From Saliniramus fredricksonii (GTDB lineage: Bacteria; Pseudomonadota; Alphaproteobacteria; Rhizobiales; Beijerinckiaceae): 64,000 bases of DNA. Positions 55,688 through 64,000 of the stretch are shown here, piece by piece (position 1 is the stretch's first letter; the number at the start of each line of letters is the position of its first letter). The notes below the pieces were generated by a model. The model was not told the DNA's origin. It did no database searches and was given only the letters and a program-made list of their open reading frames with translations. The stretch is taken from assembly GCF_900094735.1 (NCBI RefSeq), contig NZ_FMBM01000001.1:1116001-1180000 (forward strand), given 5' to 3'. The position numbers and the translations under genes are program-made.

Positions 55688-55894
55688 ACGCTGTCCTGAT
55701 TCGCCGAAAAAGAAGCCCGTATAGAAGTCGCGGCTTCCGCGCGTGCGGTCAAGCATGCGCGCATGGGGGTGAAGCACCTCGGTTCCTGATCTGGATTCTG
55801 GGCCGTTGACCCGGTAGCCCATTCCGACTGCGGTACGAACCTGCATTGCTGCGCCGGGAACATTGGCGGCGCAGCTATGCAAGGCACGCTGTAG

Positions 55895-56095
55895 TCAGGA
55901 ATTCATCCAGTCAATGAATTCCTGCCAAGTAGCCTTTGGGCCGGTTTGCGCTTTTCCGTTGCACCACATCAGCCCAGATTTTGATATTTTCAAATCACCT
56001 AAACGCGTCTTTCCGTCTGGTTTGTAGACGTCCAGTGTCGTGCCCTTGTTCTTCACTTCCATGTCGACGCCCAGATTACGGATTTTAACCTTCAT
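55895..56095 (-). CDS. Small protein of unknown function (66 residues)
   Basis: Begins MKVKIRNLGVDMEVKNKGTT and continues with a pattern GDLKISKSGLMWCNGKAQTG then WQEFIDWMNS. It resembles a widespread family of short uncharacterised proteins with an LGDL...GL.WC.GK core (recalled). Composition is AT-richer than neighbours, so it may be acquired. AGGTTGAA lies just before the ATG. There is no clear operon partner; the CobW gene is divergent. Confidence 0.7.
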   Translation of the reverse strand: MKVKIRNLGVDMEVKNKGTTLDVYKPDGKTRLGDLKISKSGLMWCNGKAQTGPKATWQEFIDWMNS

Positions 56096-56242
56096 ATTCA
56101 ACCTCCACTTGTTGGATGCAACTGCATAGCAGTTCGATCCGGGCCGGTGCAATGCGCTTCAGATACCCGCGATTAAAATCGGGGCGAGCAATTAAGGATG
56201 GCACGAATTTCTGAAGTCGCACCGGACTTGACAAATGCGCTA

Positions 56243-56258
56243 CGTTATAATGTTACAT
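56243..56258. promoter_or_regulatory. Candidate Zur operator upstream of CobW gene
   Basis: CGTTATAATGTTACAT, on the other strand ATGTAACATTATAACG, matches about ten of fourteen defined positions of a TGTTATANTATAACA-type zinc-uptake-regulator box (consensus recalled). It lies about 40 bases before the CobW start in an AT-rich leader, the expected place for zinc-responsive control of a metallochaperone gene. Confidence 0.35.
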
Positions 56259-56296
56259 ATCCAGCTTCGAGCCTTTCCGACTTCGCGGAGACACAC

Positions 56297-57517
56297 ATGA
56301 ACCCTGCTCACCGCCTGCCCGTCACCGTCCTCTCCGGCTTTCTCGGCGCCGGCAAGACGACGCTGCTCAACCATGTGCTGAACAACCGCGAGGGGCGGCG
56401 CGTGGCGGTGATCGTCAACGATATGAGCGAGGTCAATATCGATGCCGATCTGGTGCGCGAGGGCGGCGCGGATCTCTCGCGCACGGAGGAGAAACTCGTC
56501 GAGATGACCAATGGCTGCATCTGCTGCACCCTGCGCGACGATCTGCTCGCCGAGGTCAAGCGCCTCGCCGCCGCCGGCAGATATGACTACCTCCTGATCG
56601 AGGGCACCGGCATCGCCGAGCCCCTGCCCGTCGCGGCGACCTTCGATTTCCGCGACGAGAATGACGAAAGCCTGTCCGATGTGGCGCGGCTCGACACCAT
56701 GGTCACGGTGGTCGATTGCGTCAATCTTCTGCGCGATTACGGCTCGAGCGACTTCCTGCGCGATCGCGGCGAGACTGCGGGCGACCAAGACGACCGCACG
56801 CTGGTCGATCTTCTCGTCGATCAGATCGAGTTCGCCGATACGATCGTGCTGAATAAAGTCTCCGATGCGGCCCCCGAGCAGCGCGATCTCGCGAGGAAGA
56901 TCATCATCGCGCTCAACCCGGATGCAAAGCTGATCGAGGCCGATTACGCAAGCGTGCCGATGGCGGAGGTGCTTGATACCGGGCGCTTCGATTTCGAGAA
57001 GGCGCAGGCACATCCGCTCTGGTTCAAGGAACTCTACGGCCATGCCGGGCATGTGCCCGAGACGGAGGAATACGGCATCGCGAGCTTCGTCTACCGCGCC
57101 CGCCGGCCCTTCCATCCGGAAAAATTCAACGCCTTCGTCAACCGCTCCTTTCCCGGGCTTGTGCGCGCCAAGGGCCATTTCTGGCTGGCCACGCGACCGG
57201 ACTGGGTGGGCGAATTGTCGATCGCCGGCGCCGTGTGCAAGGTCTCGGCCATGGGCTTCTGGTGGAGCGCCATCCCGAAAAGCCGCTGGCCCGATCACGA
57301 CGAATGGCGCAAGCTGATGAACCGCCACTGGTCACCGGTCTGGGGCGATCGCCGGCAGGAACTCGTCTTCATCGGCATCGGCATGGACGAGGGAGCGATT
57401 CGCGCCGCGCTCGATGCCTGCCTCGTCGGTTCCTCGACGATGCCGGAATTCGATGCCGATGCCTGGCGCGGCCTGCCGGATCCGTTCCCGGCCTGGCGCA
57501 GCGAAAGGGCAGCATAA
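56297..57517 (+). CDS. CobW/COG0523-family GTPase, probable zinc metallochaperone
   Basis: 406 residues. The Walker A motif is [17 protein letters not shown] near residue 12. The metal motif CxCC appears as [12 protein letters not shown] near 73. Walker B/G motifs are [12 protein letters not shown] and LNKVSDA. The C-terminal CobW_C domain covers ~260-390. Such GTPases deliver metals; the subgroup with this CICC wording is often Zur-controlled and supplies zinc in deficiency. A candidate Zur box lies upstream. The start at 56297 ([12 protein letters not shown]) is conserved. Confidence 0.9.
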   Translation: MNPAHRLPVTVLSGFLGAGKTTLLNHVLNNREGRRVAVIVNDMSEVNIDADLVREGGADLSRTEEKLVEMTNGCICCTLRDDLLAEVKRLAAAGRYDYLLIEGTGIAEPLPVAATFDFRDENDESLSDVARLDTMVTVVDCVNLLRDYGSSDFLRDRGETAGDQDDRTLVDLLVDQIEFADTIVLNKVSDAAPEQRDLARKIIIALNPDAKLIEADYASVPMAEVLDTGRFDFEKAQAHPLWFKELYGHAGHVPETEEYGIASFVYRARRPFHPEKFNAFVNRSFPGLVRAKGHFWLATRPDWVGELSIAGAVCKVSAMGFWWSAIPKSRWPDHDEWRKLMNRHWSPVWGDRRQELVFIGIGMDEGAIRAALDACLVGSSTMPEFDADAWRGLPDPFPAWRSERAA

Positions 57518-57529
57518 GCGCGCTTCTGC

Positions 57530-58867
57530 TCACGCGGCCGCGTCGACCGGCCGGTGCGCCGCCGCGTCCCAGCGTTTCGCGAGGCCGGCATCACGCCAGG
57601 CGAAATAGCGCATGGCGGCGCCGATGAACCAGGGATGCCCGGTATAGAGCGGCATGGTCGGGAATGCGGTGCCGTCGAAGACACTGGGGCCGGGTTCGTT
57701 TCCGAGAATCCGGTCGGCGATGCGCTTGCCGAAGCGGCAGCCCAAAGCCACGCCGGCAAAATTGTAGCCCAGCGCGTAATGCAGCCGCCCGCGTTGCCCG
57801 ACATGCGGCTTCATGTCGAAGGTGCCAGCGCAATAGCCGTCCCAGACATGCGACAGGCGTACATCTTCAAGTTGTGGAAAGGCCTTGAGCATGATCTTGC
57901 GCATCCGCGCGGCGATCGCTTCTTCACCGGCGAGCTTCTCCGCCGTCGCGCCGCCGAAGATCAGGCGCGGCGCATCGGGGGCGCGGCGGAAGAAATCGAT
58001 ATTCGTATTTGAATCGATGATGGTGCGCCCCTGCGGGATCAGTTCATCGAGCAGGGCGGGGTCGAGCGGCTCCGTCGTCGCCATGAAGGCGCGAAACGGC
58101 ACCAGGCGGCGTTTGAACCAGCCCGGATGCTGCGTATAGCCGTTCGTGGCCAGCACCACCTCGCGCGCCGTGATCTCGCCCCGCGTGGTCTCAAGGCGCA
58201 CGCCCTGGTCGCTCTCGTGGATTTCGTTCACCCGCGTCTCGCCGAAAGCCGCGACGCCGGCTGCGATGGCGCGGTCGATGAGCCCCTGATGCAAAAGGCC
58301 GGGATGGATCGAACCGCTATCGGGGATGATCGCGCCGCCGTGATAATGATTGCTGCCGATCGCCGCGTGCTGATGCTGCGGATCGAGAATCGCGTAATCA
58401 TGCCCCAGAGCCGCCTTCATCCGCGCGAGATCGGCATCGAGCCAGGCCCGGTGGCCCGGAGCGGTCGCGGCGATGAAGCGTCCGCAACGCGCAGCGTGAC
58501 AGGCGATACCCTCCTCATGCGCGAGCGCGAAGACGTCTTCATAGGCCGCGTGCAGTTCCTGATAGGTCTCGCGCGCACAGGCCTCGTCCCTGGCATCCGC
58601 GACATCGCCGAAGCTCTTCTTCATCACCCGCCCGATGAAGCCGGCATTGCGGCGCGAGGCGCCGGCGCCGATACGCTCGGCATCGAGCAGCGCCACGCTG
58701 CGCCCGCCGCGCGCCAGATGCAGGGCCGCAGCAACGCCGGTGAACCCGCTGCCGATGACGACGTGATCATAGCTGGATGCGGGCGCATCCTCGCGTGATT
58801 GCGGCGGCGGTGCTGCTTCCCACCACCACGGCGCGAAACGGAAATCCTGCGTCAGCTGCGCGCGCAT
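57530..58867 (-). CDS. FAD-dependent amine oxidoreductase (DAO/OrdL-like)
   Basis: 445 residues. The N-terminal FAD fold is DHVVIGSGFTGVAAALHLARGG (near 35) with the following ERIGAGASRRNAGFI. The C-terminal WDGYCAGTFDMKPHVG and LGYNFAGVALGCRFG are usual in gamma-glutamylputrescine oxidase-like proteins. It should oxidise a polyamine or amino acid derivative. The ATG at 58867 has GGGAGAAGG upstream. It is convergent with the CobW gene. Confidence 0.88.
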   Translation of the reverse strand: MRAQLTQDFRFAPWWWEAAPPPQSREDAPASSYDHVVIGSGFTGVAAALHLARGGRSVALLDAERIGAGASRRNAGFIGRVMKKSFGDVADARDEACARETYQELHAAYEDVFALAHEEGIACHAARCGRFIAATAPGHRAWLDADLARMKAALGHDYAILDPQHQHAAIGSNHYHGGAIIPDSGSIHPGLLHQGLIDRAIAAGVAAFGETRVNEIHESDQGVRLETTRGEITAREVVLATNGYTQHPGWFKRRLVPFRAFMATTEPLDPALLDELIPQGRTIIDSNTNIDFFRRAPDAPRLIFGGATAEKLAGEEAIAARMRKIMLKAFPQLEDVRLSHVWDGYCAGTFDMKPHVGQRGRLHYALGYNFAGVALGCRFGKRIADRILGNEPGPSVFDGTAFPTMPLYTGHPWFIGAAMRYFAWRDAGLAKRWDAAAHRPVDAAA

Positions 58868-59025
58868 CGCCTTCTCCCGAACCCTTTGCATTGGCGCACA
58901 GCCATGTCCGGCGCGTCGCCCGCTCCGTGAAAATACACGTTTACGCAACCGTATGGCGAAGCTAACCTAGCGTCAATTCCGGCGTCGATCGGATCGGGGA
59001 AGCATTCATACGGGGAGGCAAAGCA

Positions 59026-59964
59026 ATGCGCGAGACGATCGACAGGATTGCCGTGCTCGGCAACGGGCTGATGGGGACCGGCATCTCCGCCGTCTTCGCC
59101 ATGGCGGGCAAGGATGTCGTCATGATCGGACGCGATGCCGGGCGCGCCGGGGCGGCGCTTGAAGTCGTCGGCAAGCAGATCGACGAATTTGCCACGCGCG
59201 GGCTGATCGATGTCGATCACGCACGGGAATCCCATCGGCGCGTCTCCTCTTCGGCCGATCCGGGTCATGCGGCATCATGCGATTTCGTGATGGAGGCCGT
59301 GACCGAGGATCTCGCGATCAAGACGGAGCTTTTTGCGAAACTGGATGACGTCTGTGCTGATGATGTCGTCCTCGCTTCATCCAGCGGCCAGCCGGCCTCG
59401 GCGCTCACCGCGAAGGTCAAGCGCCCCGAACGCGTGCTGGCTGCGCATTTCTGGTTCCCCGCGACCTTGATCCCGGTGGTCGAGGTCTGCCCCTCGCCGG
59501 TCACGGCGGAAGCGGCGACCGCGCGCACGATGGCTTTGTTGCGTGAGGCCGGCAAGGAGCCGGTGCTGATGCAGCGCGAGACGCCGGGCATGATCGGCAA
59601 CCGCATCCAGTTCGCCATCCTGCGCGAAGCCTGGGCGATGTGGGCGGAGGGTATCGCTTCGGCTGAGGCGATCGATACGGTGGTGCGCCAGACGCTCGGG
59701 CGGCGGCTCGGCGTGACCGGACCGATCGAATCGGCGGAGCTCGGCGGGCTCGATACGCTGCACGCCTTCGCGGTCTCGCTGCTGCCGCATCTCGACGCGT
59801 CACCGAAACCGGCTCCCGAGGTCACGCAGCTGGTCGAGAGCGGTGCGCGGGGCTTTGCCAACAAGCAGGGCATCTACGATTGGTCGAACCGCGACGGCGA
59901 TGCGCTGAAGGCCGCGCGGGTCGATGAATTGTTCCGCTGGCTGAAGAAGGATGCGGGCAAGTAA
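59026..59964 (+). CDS. 3-hydroxyacyl-CoA dehydrogenase family protein
   Basis: 312 residues. The NAD-binding motif is AVLGNGLMGTGISAVFAMAG near residue 9. The catalytic His lies in HFWFPATLIPVVEV with the Glu of that segment. The C-terminal helical domain has TPGMIGNRIQFAILREAW. It oxidises a 3-hydroxyacyl substrate with NAD+. The wording HFWFPA rather than HFFNPV suggests a non-beta-oxidation substrate such as a hydroxy acid or carnitine-like compound (inference). Divergent from the OrdL-like gene. Confidence 0.88.
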   Translation: MRETIDRIAVLGNGLMGTGISAVFAMAGKDVVMIGRDAGRAGAALEVVGKQIDEFATRGLIDVDHARESHRRVSSSADPGHAASCDFVMEAVTEDLAIKTELFAKLDDVCADDVVLASSSGQPASALTAKVKRPERVLAAHFWFPATLIPVVEVCPSPVTAEAATARTMALLREAGKEPVLMQRETPGMIGNRIQFAILREAWAMWAEGIASAEAIDTVVRQTLGRRLGVTGPIESAELGGLDTLHAFAVSLLPHLDASPKPAPEVTQLVESGARGFANKQGIYDWSNRDGDALKAARVDELFRWLKKDAGK

Positions 59965-59988
59965 TCAGGCGACTGAAAAGAGAGCGCG

Positions 59989-61128
59989 TTACTGCGCGCT
60001 CTCGATCATGGCCCGCCGCCGCCGCTCCAGCCACCAGCCTGATTGCTCGGGCCAGGCGCGAAAGCTCTCCGGCGCCATGGCGTCGAGTTCCGAGAGCGCC
60101 TGAAGCGGCCAGTTGGGATTGACCAGGGCCTCACGCCCGATGGCGATGATATCCGCCTGGCCGGCTTCGAGGATCGCCTCGGCCTGGGCCGCCTCGGTGA
60201 TCAGCCCCACCGCCATGGTCGCGATCTCCGCCTCGCGGCGGACAGCCTCGGCGAAGGGCACCTGGAAGCCCGGTCCGCGCCTGACCCGCGCGGCGGTGGC
60301 GGAACCCGCAAGCCCGCCGGAGGAGCAGTCGATCACGTCGATGCCGATCGCCTTCAATTGCTGCGCCAGCCAGATCGTATCGGCGATCTCCAGACCGCCC
60401 TCGATCCCGTCGACGCAGGACAGCCGCGTGAACAGCGGCAGATGCGCAGGCCAGGTTTCGCGCAGGGCGCGCGCCACCGCGAGCGGGAAACGCGCCCGCC
60501 CGGCGAGATCGCCGCCATAAGCGTCATTGCGGCGATTCGTGAGCGGCGAGAGGAAGGAATGCAGCAGATAGCCGTGGGCGGCATGAAGCTCGATCACGTC
60601 GAAACCCGCCTCGCGCGCCCGCTGCGCCGCTTCGCACCAGGCCATGACCAGCGCATCCATATCCGCCCGTTCCATGGCGCGCGGCGTCAGCCAACCCTCA
60701 TCCATGGGGATGGCGCTCGCTGCGATGATCTCCCAGGGGTGATCGCCGCGGGCGAAATCTTTCTCGGTGAGCGCGCCGTTGCCGTACCACGGGCGCTGCA
60801 TGCTGGCCTTGCGCCCGGCATGGCCGAGCTGGATCGCGGGAACGGAGCCTTGTGCGCGAATGAAAGCGGCGATCCGCGCCATCGGCGCGATCTGCGCATC
60901 CTCCCACAGGCCCGGGCAGCCATGCGTGATCCGCCCCTGCGCCGTCACGGCCGTGGCCTCGACCATGACGAGCCCGGCCCCGCCGAGGGCGAAGCGACCG
61001 AGATGGGCGAGGTGATAATCCCCCACCATGCCGTCGATGGCGGAATACTGGCACATCGGCGAGATCGCGATGCGGTTCTTCATGGTGACGTCGCGCAAGG
61101 CAAGCGCGGAGCCGAGCAGATGAGCCAT
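59989..61128 (-). CDS. Old yellow enzyme family NADH:flavin oxidoreductase (YqjM-like)
   Basis: 379 residues, FMN TIM-barrel enzyme reducing activated C=C bonds. AISPMCQYSAIDG near residue 20 contains the Cys typical of the thermophilic-like (YqjM) class. FDVIELHAAHGYLLHSFLSP holds the catalytic-site His residues. The C-terminal IAIGREALVNPNWPLQAL contributes FMN phosphate contacts, and WWLERRR the Arg finger region used across dimers. Single gene, convergent with the hydroxyacyl-CoA dehydrogenase. Confidence 0.92.
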   Translation of the reverse strand: MAHLLGSALALRDVTMKNRIAISPMCQYSAIDGMVGDYHLAHLGRFALGGAGLVMVEATAVTAQGRITHGCPGLWEDAQIAPMARIAAFIRAQGSVPAIQLGHAGRKASMQRPWYGNGALTEKDFARGDHPWEIIAASAIPMDEGWLTPRAMERADMDALVMAWCEAAQRAREAGFDVIELHAAHGYLLHSFLSPLTNRRNDAYGGDLAGRARFPLAVARALRETWPAHLPLFTRLSCVDGIEGGLEIADTIWLAQQLKAIGIDVIDCSSGGLAGSATAARVRRGPGFQVPFAEAVRREAEIATMAVGLITEAAQAEAILEAGQADIIAIGREALVNPNWPLQALSELDAMAPESFRAWPEQSGWWLERRRRAMIESAQ

Positions 61129-61249
61129 GGATGATCCCCTTCAAACGCCCCATCGTGACCGCCCCCCGCCCGCAGGCCAAGCCCGCAGGACGTTCATCGA
61201 AGCGATGACCGGATGGGCCGGGGGCGTATGCGGGGAGAGCATGGGATCA

Positions 61250-62008
61250 TCAGATCGAGCGTCCGCCGTCAATGCATACGCTTTGACCGGTGACGAATCC
61301 GGCAAGCGGCGAAGCAAGGTAACCGCAAAGGGCGCCGACTTCTTCCGGCTTCCCCAGTCGCGCCGCAGGCAGGTCCTCAACGAGCGCAGCGCGCGCCGCC
61401 GCGGCGCCGCCTGCCTCCGCCTCCCGTGAGGCGAGGTACTCCTCCGTGCGTCCGGTCGCGATGGGGCCGGGGAGGATGTGGTTGATGGTGACCCCGTCTC
61501 GGGCCGCCTCGCGTGCTGGTCCCCGTAATGCAGCGATCACGGCAGCGCGCGCCCCGGCGGATGCGTCCAGCCCCGGCATGGGCCTGATCGCGGCACTCGA
61601 CAGGATCGTGACGATCCTTCCGAAACCGCGTGCCCGCATATCTGGAAGGCATGCGCGAGCCAGATCCAGCATGGCGATTGCATTGGTTTCGAAAGCGACG
61701 CGGAATGCATCCGGATCGAGCTCCGCAAAAGCGGCGGGGGGCGGCCCGCCGGCATTGGCGACGAGGATGTCGATCGCACCGGATGCGAGCCGCGCGCGAA
61801 CGGCAGGTTCGCCGACATCGCCCGCGACCGGCGTCACGGCAACACCGTAACCCGCCAGCGCCTCCGCCGCTTCCGCCAAAGCCTTTGCGTTCCGCCCGTT
61901 GATCACGAGCGCTGCGCCACGAAGCGCCAGCGCCTCGGCGCAGGCACGCCCGAGCCCGCCTGAGGCTCCCGTGATCAGAGCCGTGCGACCGGCAAGCTCC
62001 GGCCTCAT
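61250..62008 (-). CDS. Atypical short-chain dehydrogenase/reductase without YxxxK
   Basis: 252 residues. The N-terminal cofactor motif ALITGASGGLGRACAEAL and the NAG motif (VANAGGPPP) are typical SDR. The catalytic Ser is present (TILSSAAIRP), but where YxxxK should stand the sequence reads GLDASAGARAAVIAAL, with neither Tyr nor Lys. This matches a known FabG-like subgroup with SNxxRA in this position (recalled). PGPIATGRTEEYL follows. Its start overlaps the stop of the EamA gene upstream (ATGA at 62005-62008), so it is translationally coupled. Confidence 0.85.
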   Translation of the reverse strand: MRPELAGRTALITGASGGLGRACAEALALRGAALVINGRNAKALAEAAEALAGYGVAVTPVAGDVGEPAVRARLASGAIDILVANAGGPPPAAFAELDPDAFRVAFETNAIAMLDLARACLPDMRARGFGRIVTILSSAAIRPMPGLDASAGARAAVIAALRGPAREAARDGVTINHILPGPIATGRTEEYLASREAEAGGAAAARAALVEDLPAARLGKPEEVGALCGYLASPLAGFVTGQSVCIDGGRSI

Positions 62009-62952
62009 GGGTTTCGTGCCCGTCCGGGCCATCCGAAAGTGGCCAGAGCGACACCGCACAGGGCCAGGGCCCCTCCGAGAATTTGTTGCGGGGTCGGTGT
62101 ATGGCCGAGCATGATTGCGGCCAGGATAACGGCGAGTGGCGGCATCAGGAACGTGAAGATACCGGTACGCGCAGAGCCGATGCGCCTTACGGCATCGTTC
62201 CACCAAAGATACGGCAGCACGGTCGCAAACACGACGAGATATGCGATCGAGAGCCAGAATGACGCGGTTGCATCGCCCAGTGCAATCGCCTCACCCATCA
62301 GAACAGGCATGGGAAGAAGAAAAACCGTGCCGAATACGAAGGAGATCGTCGTATTCTCCGTCGCGCTGAGTGATGAAGGTGCGAATTTGGCGGCAATTGA
62401 ATAGCACGAGAACGACAAAGCAGCAGCGACGATGACGAGATTGCCGGTCAGAACCGTGTCGTCGCGCAGCGACAAGCCGCCAAAAATAACGAGGCCCGCC
62501 CCGAGCAGACCGAGTGCGAGGCCGACAACGAGCGCCGAGGTGATCGCGTCACGAAATGCGAGGCGACCCAGTATCGCGGTGAAGATCGGTTGCGTCGTGG
62601 GGATGAGCAATGCGGCATATGCCGCCGTCGAAGCGGCAAGCCCGAGATGCAGGAGCAGCGTGTAGAGCGCGACACCGAAGAACCCCATTGCCGCAAGCGC
62701 CAGCCAGGCGCCACGCCCGATCTCCGTCAGGCGAGAGCTTAAAGGTGCTGCATGCAGATCCCGCAACATGACGCACATGGCCATGTAGATAGCCGTCGTC
62801 AGGATGAACCGCACGACGGCGGTAAGGGCGGGCGGCTGATCATGCAGTGCGATTTCACTCGCGACGAAGGTCCCGGCCCAGAAGACCTGAACCAGAACCA
62901 TCCGCGTGTAGACACCCCCGTTCGCTGCACGCGCTCCAATCGTAGTTTCCAT
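62005..62952 (-). CDS. EamA/DMT-family transporter
   Basis: 315 residues, ten helices in two EamA repeats (LVQVFWAGTFVASEIALHD near the N terminus, PTPQQILGGALALCGVAL near the end). The ATG at 62952 (METTIGARA) has GGGGAG upstream. It lies 29 bases after the SDR gene at 62982 and overlaps the next SDR by four bases; the three plus the cupin gene form a minus-strand operon. It may import or export the substrate of these enzymes. Confidence 0.88.
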   Translation of the reverse strand: METTIGARAANGGVYTRMVLVQVFWAGTFVASEIALHDQPPALTAVVRFILTTAIYMAMCVMLRDLHAAPLSSRLTEIGRGAWLALAAMGFFGVALYTLLLHLGLAASTAAYAALLIPTTQPIFTAILGRLAFRDAITSALVVGLALGLLGAGLVIFGGLSLRDDTVLTGNLVIVAAALSFSCYSIAAKFAPSSLSATENTTISFVFGTVFLLPMPVLMGEAIALGDATASFWLSIAYLVVFATVLPYLWWNDAVRRIGSARTGIFTFLMPPLAVILAAIMLGHTPTPQQILGGALALCGVALATFGWPGRARNP

Positions 62953-62981
62953 ATGCGCTCCCCGGATTCCATGGTGCCGGA

Positions 62982-63743
62982 TCAAGCCAGAAGTCCGCCA
63001 TCGACGGTCAGGCAGGCCCCGGTGGTGAAGCCGCTTTCCTCTGCGGCCAAAAAAAGGATTGCATTCGCAATTTCCTGCGGTCGTGCGAGCCGGCCGAGCG
63101 GATGCAGAGCCTCCCGCCGCGCCCGCCCGGCAGCGCGATCGCTCTCCTTGTCGAGCGACCGCTCAGTCATGGACGTATCTACGATGGCGGGTGCGACGGA
63201 ATTCACTCTGATTCCGAAAGGCGCGAGATCTGCCGCAAATGCCTTTGTAAGTGCCAGCACAGCGGCTTTGCTAGCACTGTAAGCCCCGCCTCCCGGCCAA
63301 GTTTTGAACGAAGCAACCGATGCTAAATTTACTATTGCCCCCCGTCGCATAGGGATCATTCGCTGCGCAGCGGCCCTGCTACAAAGAAATACACTATGCG
63401 TATTTACGGAAAATAATTTTTCATAATCCTCGACCGACAGGTCGTACATTTTGCCTGTTCTTTCGATCCCCGCATTATTTACAAGATGTGTGGGCGGACC
63501 GTAAACCCTATCTACTCTTTCGAACAAATCAGTCACATCAGCTTCTTTTGATACGTCAGTCCTAATCGCAATAGCATTTGCCCCGCCATCGCATAGCGAA
63601 GAAGCTAGTGCATAAGCAGATTCTTCATTTATATCTACTATTACAACATTTGATCCGGATAAAGCGAAAGATATTGCCGTCTCTTTGCCTATCCCAGATC
63701 CTGCGCCAGTCACGATTACGACTGCGTTTTCACCGAATTGCAT
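62982..63743 (-). CDS. Short-chain dehydrogenase/reductase
   Basis: 253 residues, classical SDR. TGAGSGIGKETAISFAL (cofactor), NNAGIERTG, catalytic Ser in NLASVASF, and YSASKAA with Tyr and Lys are all present; the C terminus is ACLTVDGGLLA. The start at 63743 (MQFGENAV) has GAGG at good spacing and overlaps the upstream cupin gene by 14 bases; ATG 63755 is an alternative. The 5' ~450 bases are clearly AT-richer than the 3' ~310 bases, a sharp change near 63290 with no loss of frame. Confidence 0.9.
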   Translation of the reverse strand: MQFGENAVVIVTGAGSGIGKETAISFALSGSNVVIVDINEESAYALASSLCDGGANAIAIRTDVSKEADVTDLFERVDRVYGPPTHLVNNAGIERTGKMYDLSVEDYEKLFSVNTHSVFLCSRAAAQRMIPMRRGAIVNLASVASFKTWPGGGAYSASKAAVLALTKAFAADLAPFGIRVNSVAPAIVDTSMTERSLDKESDRAAGRARREALHPLGRLARPQEIANAILFLAAEESGFTTGACLTVDGGLLA

Positions 63744-64000
63744 CAGGTGCCTCATCTATTGTTTTTCGCAAACGTTTTGGCAGCAGGTTCCATCGCGGTG
63801 GAATAAAAATATTCAACGACGTTGCAGGTCTATCTGTATCGTTGTGCCCCATATGTGGAATTTGATCGGGAGCGAAATAAACACAATTTTCCGAAAATCG
63901 TTGTGTTTCGTCTCCGACGTCCATGCGATACTCGCCTTCGAGACCGATCCCGATCTGTACACCACGATGCGCATGGCGCGGCATGAGCGCATCTGGCTCC
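63730..64000 (-). CDS. Cupin-domain protein, C-terminal part (cut by window edge)
   Basis: About 89 residues are visible; the start lies beyond base 64000. MPRHAHRGVQIGIGLEGEY carries the His pair and Glu of cupin motif 1, and YFAPDQIPHMGHN the His of motif 2. A single small beta-barrel, either an enzyme or a sugar/acid-sensing domain; an AraC-type regulator is unlikely because no helix-turn-helix follows. It is the first visible gene of the SDR/EamA/SDR operon. Composition is AT-richer than the host average. Confidence 0.72.
   Translation of the reverse strand, partial: EPDALMPRHAHRGVQIGIGLEGEYRMDVGDETQRFSENCVYFAPDQIPHMGHNDTDRPATSLNIFIPPRWNLLPKRLRKTIDEAPDAIR

Overview
The window is GC-rich (very strong G/C preference at third codon positions) and reads as a chromosomal segment of an alphaproteobacterium, most likely Hyphomicrobiales (Rhizobiales). 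The reasons are the housekeeping gene types, an ECF sigma factor with an NrsF-type anti-sigma factor, the ybjN-proC neighbourhood, a ruvC-ruvA pair and a palindromic intergenic repeat typical of this order. I saw no rRNA gene, tRNA gene or CRISPR array.

Layout. Bases 1-5250: the end of a histidinol-dehydrogenase-family gene, cysS, a GNAT acetyltransferase coupled to cimA, and arfB. Bases 5779-12652: an apparent acetate/monocarboxylate uptake and signalling operon, consisting of a DUF4212 small subunit, an ActP-like symporter, a cNMP/CBS/DUF294 protein, a small membrane protein, and a membrane PAS protein fused to a DnaQ-like 3'-5' exonuclease. Bases 12977-15632: a TauE/SafE-like gene broken by a 1908-bp IS1634-family element. 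Bases 15862-23980: LysR with a divergent EamA exporter, a DCC thiol protein, the ECF/NrsF pair, prmA, a DUF3800 gene, an FAD oxidoreductase and a lone E2-like acyltransferase domain. Bases 23985-27565: a CrbS-like symporter/histidine-kinase hybrid with a one-base frameshift. Bases 27717-32717 (minus strand): csaA-like, TetR, proC, ybjN, purD, bioY. Bases 32932-42639: MDR reductase, recQ, PaaK-like ligase, acyl-CoA dehydrogenase, EamA, YihY, metallopeptidase and a glycosyltransferase. Bases 42666-49133: a large RTX-type gene, broken by a second copy of the same IS and by an in-frame TGA, and its upstream neighbour. Bases 49313-64000: cytochrome c, leuC, rplS, mmsB, EamA, ruvA, ruvC, a CobW GTPase, oxidoreductases and a small SDR/EamA/cupin operon.

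The two IS copies are 1908 bp each, in opposite orientation and nearly identical. Each still has its own 5-bp target duplication, CTTGG or TCATG. Removing the IS plus one duplication restores an open frame across the junction at both sites. This allows both disrupted genes to be rebuilt, and it shows that each also carries an independent N-terminal lesion: a short T run in the TauE-like gene and a TGA at codon 50 in the RTX gene.

A recurring pattern is abrupt change of base composition inside genes (cysS, the TauE-like gene, the RTX gene, the gene at 48285, the SDR at 62982). This suggests patchwork recombination with lower-GC DNA. The most interesting functional unit is the acetate-symporter operon with its exonuclease-fused sensor-like protein. 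A separate CrbS-like sensor lies 11 kb away.
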